Below, piece by piece: positions 57,356-64,000 of a DNA stretch of 64,000 nt (positions are counted from its first letter, which is position 1; each line of letters begins with the position of its first letter). The notes beneath the pieces are model-generated. The model searched no databases. It worked only from the letters and a program-made list of their open reading frames with translations, and was not told the origin of the DNA. The DNA is from Dactylonectria macrodidyma (taxonomy: Eukaryota; Ascomycota; Sordariomycetes; Hypocreales; Nectriaceae). The position numbers were made by a program, and so were the translations under genes. The stretch spans positions 1,984,001-2,048,000 of the forward strand of contig JAGMUV010000005.1 of the NCBI GenBank assembly GCA_020744425.1, in the 5' to 3' direction.

Positions 57356-60300
57356 GTTTGGTAGACTGATACACAGCGCAAACGCTGCAGTTGACTAAAT
57401 GAAAAAGAAAGAGAACTAGGGGACAATCCGCATGGCCATGCCAAGGATTAAGAGGCAAATGAGGGCAATGGTGGGTGGTGTTGTATGATAGGCTGTGCTT
57501 CGGCAGATGACAGAAGTTTCCAGGTCATTTGGAATCGATATTCCGAGAACTTGAAATCTGTAAGGCGTCTGGATAGTGTAATGGAAAGTGACATAAACTT
57601 GGAATCAAGCATATCAAAACATGGCGCAGGGCAAATCAAGTACTTGTAAACGCACATGCTGCGGGCGTCCTGTAAAGGCGATGATTTGAACAGCCGGAAT
57701 ACACTTGGCTGCCATTGTAAGCGGCTTCCAGGGTCATGGACAACGATGCGACTAGGGCCAGGATCGGTGTGGACCGCAGCATCAGCCAACCCTGCAACAC
57801 ATGCGGGCAACCTTCACGAAACTGGGAGATGCTGGATTGAGTTCGGACTGTCATTGGCCACTTGCCATTGTGGCTGTTGCTATTCTGGCTTCCAAGCAGA
57901 ATGCTTCACCGATGGAAGCCCGCCTTCGTATTGCCGGAACTTGGGTCGACGGCACTCGCCCTCCACTAGACGACGATGGTACTATAGTGTACCGCACTCG
58001 ATGCATCCTCATCTGGGGATCTTTACGGAGCGGGCACCGCCCATGGGAGGAAGAACCTTGATCCTCCAGATCCCTCCAGGCGCTCCCGCCCTGCCGTGGC
58101 CAGTTGGTGAAAACCCCGACTATGGGGAATGGTCCAACGCAACGCAAGAGTAACAGCATAGTACACAGCCCGGGAAAGGGTTGTGTCAACAGCACGGATT
58201 GACAGTCGGGTCACTGTCTTCGGAAAGAAATGACAACTCACAGGGGGACCGGAGCACAGCATAAGGCACAGCGACGCCGCATCACTGTAACACGAATGCG
58301 ACTCGGCGGGTAGTGTCGTCGTTGTATCACCATGTCAACCCAGCTGAAATGGTGACTTTGATGGAGGTCAACCAAGTACTGTGACCTGTTAACGGAGCTC
58401 TCCGTGCTGTCGATCTGTAAGTCTGGCAGTCGGTGATCGGGCCACTCGCTGGCTTCGCTGGTGGATGGAGCAACGCATTGGGCGTAGCCAGAGACCAACA
58501 CTCAAGGCCATCGGGCCAGCCCCCGCGGTTGTGAAGAGACAGAAACGTTGCTCGTGTAGAGTGTTTGAGTGCCGGGTTGCCCAGCCTGCTCAGTGGCCAC
58601 TAAGCAGCAGGATGGTGTGCATTGTCATGGTTCCATTCCAGGGCTTGGCTGGTCGCCTGCAGGGAGGAAATCGAGCGCCCCCAAAACAAGATTAACCACA
58701 CTGGTCAGCGCCCAAGAATGCCTACACGACGCCAATGTCTTCGTTTGTAAGACATTCACAAGCCCGGTCCCGTTGGTAGCAGAATGGTAGCTGAGTCCTA
58801 CGTTGGGCCGAGGGTAAAGGAATCAGGAACTGCCATGCGGCCCATGCCTTCGACCCGGAAGCAATGAACCGCCCGGGGGCCTCTGCACTTTTGGCCCGGA
58901 GAAGATGCGCTCCGGATCCTTCAGTGGCGTAGGAAGCAATGGCCGACGGCACGGAATGCTACTCTGTGGTATTTGCGGGTAGACTGCAGGCTGCAGGCTG
59001 CAGGGGATGCAATCGAATCGTGGTGTTGTGGAAACTGTGGAAACCTGGGAACACAGACGACTAGGGTGGTGGTGGGTGGTGGAGCACGGGAATGGGCTGT
59101 GTCGATGCCTGAGTGCATGCTTGAGACAGATCATTGGGGGTTTGAACGCACCAACTGCGTCACACTGCGGCACTGCGTCACTGCAGCAAGGCTTCAATCC
59201 TCTCGAAACCGTGACCAACAATGCCAAGACTTGGGAGGGTGTTGGTCGTGTGAAGACATTTGCCTGTATCCAACATCTTTGATCAACGCCGACCGTCCGA
59301 TATATCGACTGATGTTTTCGTAACCCGTGCGAAGCCTCGAGTTCCTGGTCTCATTCCTGTCCCTTTTTCGAACCCCACGTGCCGCACTCTCGCAGCATAG
59401 TCTCGGGCGAACCTGATCCATCAATCCTCACTCCCACTGCAACAATCTGCGCCTGCATCCCAGTGGACCCGGACAGAGATGGAACCGGTGTAGTCGAGAG
59501 GCTGTCGTGTAGCGAAGAACCAAAAAAAAAAAAAAAAGCACCTACCCAACACGCTCTCGGCAGTTCTCGCTCCCGTAGTCAACTCCAAACCTCTCAGTGA
59601 TCAGTGACCCTCTTTCTACCAGTCATAACAACTCAGCTGACCTGGATATCCATACTAATTAGGTGCAGCGGCATCTATCCGTCGCTAGAGAGGCTTAGAC
59701 GCCACCCTGAAACGATGATTGAGCTCGTAACGGCGATGAATGACGAATATCCGTGCTGAATTTGCATCCACGGCATTGGACTAGAAGACGAGGCTGAAGC
59801 CACGACATACAGTGCGAACTCTATTAAGTCTTGGTCGGCGCCCCATCTTCGTACGTGTATGGACTGTGACTATGCGTACAGGCCCACCTACATCTCAATG
59901 CTAATACAAGAACAGCAAAGTGAATAGTAAAACTAACGTCCGTGCACTGTGCGTCGTCCACGCGACGGATCACTGGCTCTCTTGCAGCGGCCGCGGCGGC
60001 TGCAGACGGATGGGAACAGCCTACAGAACCTTCCCCTACTTCACCAATCTTTAACCAGCGTCTAAACACGAGCACTCAAATACTTCTAATTTTGGCAGTT
60101 TAGCGAGTCCTCTCTTTCGGAACCGGCGCTGAAAACATTTAACAGAAATTGATTGTAACTCATATCTGTTTCAACCCCCAACGATCTGGAATATATCCGA
60201 TTTAATAACCCCTGTGCGAACATAGTCCCAAAAATAAACTCCACGCGCCGAACGAATGCCACAGCCCGCCCCCAAGTATTTGTGTACCTGGTCAGGCTTC

Positions 60301-60523
60301 CAGAAGGAGGGAAAGATCCATGACATGGTCTCCTATTGACCAATGCAGAGTGTTTTCCATGTTGCATTTCGCAATTTTGTCATTGTTGAGTGGCGGTCGC
60401 AGTCTGGCGTCTATTGCTTTGCCGCCCGTGTGTTTCATCGTGCTTCCGTAGGATTGTCCATCATCGTGGATCGAGATCATGAAGGATAGCGATCTGGTAA
60501 CCATCGTGACACCACCATGTCCC
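57356..60523. other. 3.2-kb non-coding stretch
   Basis: I see no supported gene. Many short frames overlap without motifs. It contains a three-unit GGCTGCA repeat at about 58983-59003, GGTGGT-rich sequence near 59064-59082, ACTGCG/TGCGTCAC repeats at about 59150-59182, an A-run of about 17 at 59521-59537 and a GCGGCC-rich stretch at about 59985-60000. I found no tRNA B box. Confidence 0.5.
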
Positions 60524-60796
60524 TCAGCGAAGTCTGTCGGGTGTCACCATCATCCTAGGTGTTGCCGTCTTTAGAAGCGTCGAGGTTGCATGTTTCGGCA
60601 CAACCCGCTTCTTCCCTCCCAGTAAGGGCTGCTGCTCATCCTCGGGAACGACTAAACAGGGCTTGTTGACGAACAGGGCTGCTAGCACTGACTTGGCTGA
60701 GCGTATAATTAGATTTGGTCGTGGTGCTTCTTCGCTTATGTGGTCGAAACCTCGTCGACGAGTCACCACCATCTTGACTTGGCGAGAACAGTACAT
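60524..60796 (-). CDS. Possible small protein, 90 residues
   Basis: Low-confidence call. The ATG at 60796 sits in good context (TTCACCATG) after a pyrimidine-rich leader and opens 90 codons. The N terminus is basic (MVVTRRRGFDHISEEAPRP). The middle is mildly hydrophobic (SAKSVLAALFVNKPCLVV). Then EDEQQPLLGG resembles an acidic dileucine sorting signal, and the tail is basic (TLLKTATPRMMVTPDRLR). The frame also runs further upstream without a good ATG. No family is recognised. Confidence 0.35.
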   Translation of the reverse strand: MYCSRQVKMVVTRRRGFDHISEEAPRPNLIIRSAKSVLAALFVNKPCLVVPEDEQQPLLGGKKRVVPKHATSTLLKTATPRMMVTPDRLR

Positions 60797-61546
60797 GGTG
60801 AAGGATAAGAGCACGCTTGGGGGCGATTGTAAATTAAAGAAAATACGGTAAGGTATAGCAGTTGAACAAGAATACTGGTGGCTTCTGGCGAAGAATGAAA
60901 ATAATAAGAAATCGATGCCCAGGTAGTAAAGATGAACGGCGTTTGCTCCTTTTAACGGTCGAGGCCAGGCCTCCCATCCATCGTTCTCCATGCGATTTGT
61001 TTCAAACACGGCTCCCCATCCCTTTATCACAGGCGGCTCTTTGAGTTCACAGGTCTCAGTTTGAAAGGCTACTTGGTCGCGCCTAGAATTCCACCGGTCG
61101 ATCAGAAGCATCTCGCTGTCAAATGATTGGCCAGGACCATCCCAATTTGCGACAGTCTTACATCTAAACTGGAGGCCCGCCACAGTGCAACGAGGACCTT
61201 GGCTTGTGTCACTTATCCCTTCGCCCTTTTCTCAAGGACCAAGCGCCGTGAGTGACGCAAGTAGGGGTGTGATGCCTGACCCACAGGTCAACGTATTCGT
61301 ACACCGTTGTAGGTGAGCGGCTACTATGTCTATGGCGCAGAGCGAGAGCGCCAGCGGCATAGCGGGCTGACAGAGTCCTACACCTTGATTGGATCGTATT
61401 CAACAAGTGTCGCGTCAGCTTCTTCCTCATTCGCTCGTCAGGTAAAACATGCCCCTCAATGCGCATGATCAGGTCAAGGGAGAAACATCGTATTTCTAAT
61501 CGAGGCAAAGTCAAGTAGTTTCAGAGCGCATATCTACCATGCCACC
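60797..61546. other. Intergenic, no supported gene
   Basis: 5' flank of the possible small gene and 3' flank of RAD1. The minus-strand frame at 61209-61514 has no motif. Confidence 0.5.
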
Positions 61547-62567
61547 TCAATCTTCTTCTTCCGCCTCCTCGTCATCATCCTCATCATGTTGAATGAACGG
61601 AACAAACCGAAAATCTAAGAAGCTCCTCTTCCCTCCTTCCACATCCACCATGAACTGGAGACTCAACACCCCCTGACCATCGCCTCTCAAGCTAACCTTG
61701 TTCGCAATTCGCATCGCCTCCGTGGAGCTTTTGATGAAGTCGAACTTGTAGTGCTGTGACCATCGATCCTGGATGCTGAAAGTTTCGAGCAGATCCTTGC
61801 CACGGGCAAAGTCCACCGCGGAACTCCCGAGATCCCCGGAGCCTACAAGGGTAAGGTATGGCGAGGTTTTGGTAACGGTAATTGACAGCTTTGTAGGGGC
61901 TGTTGGGGAAATTTCAGCAAGAGCATCCAGAAGCGTTCGCGACTGCATTATGATTTTGAAGGAAAGATCGTTCCGATCGAAGGGGATATCTTCCGGTGCC
62001 TCCGGAAGGTAGGTGGTTAGTGAGGCGGTGGTCTTTACTCCAGACTCCTCAATGGTGATTTTGAAAGGATCTCCTTCTTCTGCGTAGAGAAGTGTACAAG
62101 TTCCAGAGATTCCAAGTGTTTGATTGCTGAATGCATCCGGTCGATAATTCCGGAGATTGCTGCGATAGGGATCTTGGTCAGCCTTCTGGGCACGCGTTGC
62201 CACATCGACGGCTCCAAAGATCTGGATCACTTCGAGGATAGATGACAAGGAGATTTGAAAATTGGGGAGCTCAATGGCTTCATCATCCTCTGGGGTAGGG
62301 AGGTTGACGGTGTACGATGAGAATAGAGCCTTGTCTAGGAACGCGACACCTAAAGCAGGAGGGTTAGAATCATCCTAGGGCGTGGCTTTGGGAACAAGTC
62401 GGCCCCTTACCTTGCATCACTCTTGCGTGGTCCGCCGCGAATCTGACACCGTCTTCAGTGATCTGAACATGGGCTCGCGGGGCAAAGTTGATACATCGAA
62501 GAAGCTGAAGAAGAGACCTTGTTGACGTGGCGACGGCACGGAAGATAGGTTGAGACTCTGGCGCCAT
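61547..62567 (-). CDS. RAD1: DNA damage checkpoint clamp subunit Rad1
   Basis: This is Rad1 of the 9-1-1 clamp (S. pombe Rad1, S. cerevisiae Rad17), a PCNA-like ring loaded at damaged DNA to activate the ATR-type kinase. It is not the S. cerevisiae Rad1 nuclease. Exons 62567-62411 and 62349-61547 flank a 61-base intron and give 319 residues. The N terminus reads QPIFRAVATSTRSLLQLLRC and HVQITEDGVRFAADHARVMQ, the typical first beta-alpha unit. Later blocks: VAFLDKALFSSYTVN; SLSSILEVIQIFG; LSISGTCTLLY-like text; and SQHYKFDFIKSSTEAMRIAN, then a conserved DFRFVPF near the end. The tail is acidic (DEDDDEEAEEED). The OST5 stop lies only 166 bases upstream of the start. Confidence 0.92.
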
Positions 62568-62733
62568 CTTCAGAACGGTTCGAGCTGTATCCGAAAACAA
62601 AGTGAGGGTTGCGCGCGGATGAGAAAGATCAAAAACTGGCAAAAAATACAATAGGCGCTCAACGGCGTCTTCTCTTGTTTGCTCCAACTATTGTACAGAA
62701 ACCCAGTGAGACGGGACTTTTTGAGGGGGTATC

Positions 62734-63085
62734 TTAGACGTAGACTCCGACAGCACAGAACATGTAAACGACTCCGAACCTGACTATGTTAGCACTTTGG
62801 TCGGGAGGGCAATTGGGAAGGAGGCGGCGTACGCAATTGCTGTAGAGGCGGGAATGCCGAGCAAGGGGACGTTGATGAGTGATCGGTCTGTGGAGTGGTC
62901 AGAAACAGGCATACACCAGAGCAAGAAGCGGCCGTGGGAGACATACTCAGGGCGAAAGCACCGGTCAGAATAATTCCCAGCGCCAAGAGCAGGAAGCTGA
63001 TCAAGAATTGGCTGTCCTTGCCGATGGAAGGGTTGAATGGACTGCCAGCAGCAGCTTGCCAAACCTCATGCAGCGAGGAATCCAT
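62734..63085 (-). CDS. OST5: Oligosaccharyltransferase subunit Ost5 (TMEM258 family)
   Basis: Ost5 is a small subunit of the ER complex that transfers N-glycans to proteins. The gene is easy to miss: three exons of 139, 55 and 46 bases (63085-62947, 62887-62833, 62779-62734) encode 79 residues. Introns are 59 and 53 bases; the second starts GTACGC and has a GCTAACAT branch site. The spliced protein has two membrane segments: FLISFLLLALGIILTGAFAL at about 28-46, and IPASTAIAFGVVYMFCAVGV near the end. The C terminus GVYV is shared with yeast Ost5 (FGVYV) and human TMEM258 (VGIYV), which supports the splicing. The N terminus MDSSLHEVWQAAAGSPFNPS faces away from the membrane core. The gene diverges from GCN5. 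Confidence 0.88.
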
Positions 63086-63506
63086 GTGCTAGACTTCGTG
63101 GGGGAAAGTCGCGTGTAGGCGACGAGAGAAAATTCGATTGAGGATGTTTCGATCAGCGGTCTGGGATACAGTGCTTGTTGGGTGGGTGGGCGAGCGCGGA
63201 GGCGTTGAAGGAACTGGCTTGATTGCTTGCGAGGTTCAAGCTGCAACGTCGACACTCCTGTCGACCTTCACGAGCTTACGATGCGCAATCGTGGCCGATA
63301 GACTAATATGGCTTAGCGCGTACCTTCCCCTGGCAGCTCCAGTTGGAGCCTGGCTTTGGTGGTCTCGGGAATGACATAAGCAGGGCACGGTCCATCGTGG
63401 CATCTCTCCACCATCATGATGCATCCCCAGACGCCAACCCGTGTAGACTTGACCACACCAATACCAACATCCGTCAGGACGAAGTGCCAATTGCGCAGTC
63501 GAAAAC
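63086..63506. other. Divergent promoter region of OST5 and GCN5
   Basis: 421 bases separate the OST5 ATG (minus) from the GCN5 ATG (plus). No gene seen. The two genes may share control elements. Confidence 0.6.

Positions 63507-64000
<494 letters not shown>

Noticed and set aside
59521..59537. A-run of about 17 bases, considered as the 3' end of a retroposed element
   Set aside because: No target duplication or element body could be recognised next to it.

Overview
The window is nuclear DNA from a filamentous ascomycete (Pezizomycotina). Genes are split by short GT-AG introns, mostly 49 to 82 bases, often with a CTAAC-type branch site. Strands are mixed and there are no operons. The set includes ascomycete-specific or ascomycete-like proteins: an ERMES Mdm12 with an acidic linker, a very large FYVE-type Fab1, a Ppc89/Cep57-like spindle pole protein and a tRNA-Ile carrying an intron. 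A Sordariomycete, probably of the Hypocreales, is the best guess, but that is inference from gene style rather than proof.

Layout. 1-8 kb: mitochondrial threonine deaminase (ILV1, minus), a small PPxY-motif protein (minus) and a secreted GH76 glycosidase (minus). 8.5-17 kb: spindle pole body protein (plus), ribosome biogenesis factor NOC2 (minus), ESCRT-I subunit VPS28 (plus) and MDM12 (minus). 17.5-25 kb: the PI3P 5-kinase FAB1 (minus), 2467 residues in three exons. 26-34.7 kb: an uncharacterised 619-residue protein (plus), a mitochondrial BolA protein (minus), a 2.8-kb gene-free stretch rich in direct and inverted repeats, and an uncharacterised membrane protein (minus). 34.7-38 kb: a malonyl/acyl-CoA synthetase of the ACSF3 type (plus) and cap-binding eIF4E (minus). 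40-42.3 kb: an uncharacterised protein with one membrane segment (plus) and tRNA-Ile(AAU). 45-54 kb: a 1675-residue PhoD-like phosphatase (plus), a Ted1/Cdc1-type ER phosphoesterase (plus) and the APC/C subunit CDC26 (minus). 55-57 kb: a large disordered protein (minus). 57-61.5 kb: mostly non-coding, with one possible small ORF. 61.5-64 kb: checkpoint clamp RAD1 (minus), oligosaccharyltransferase subunit OST5 (minus, only 79 residues in three exons) and the start of the histone acetyltransferase GCN5 (plus), cut by the window end.

The genes are mainly housekeeping and do not form one pathway. Three concern endomembrane lipid and protein sorting (FAB1, VPS28, MDM12), two the ER glycan or GPI route (OST5, Ted1-like) and three the cell cycle or genome (RAD1, CDC26, Ppc89-like). 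I see no transposon, CRISPR array, secondary-metabolite cluster or viral sequence. The least explained items are four uncharacterised protein genes, a possible disrupted or missing 5' exon near 40.0-40.2 kb, a probable unrecognised first exon of ILV1, and the repeat and hairpin cluster at 30.25-31.1 kb. Exon borders were worked out by hand from splice signals and reading-frame continuity.
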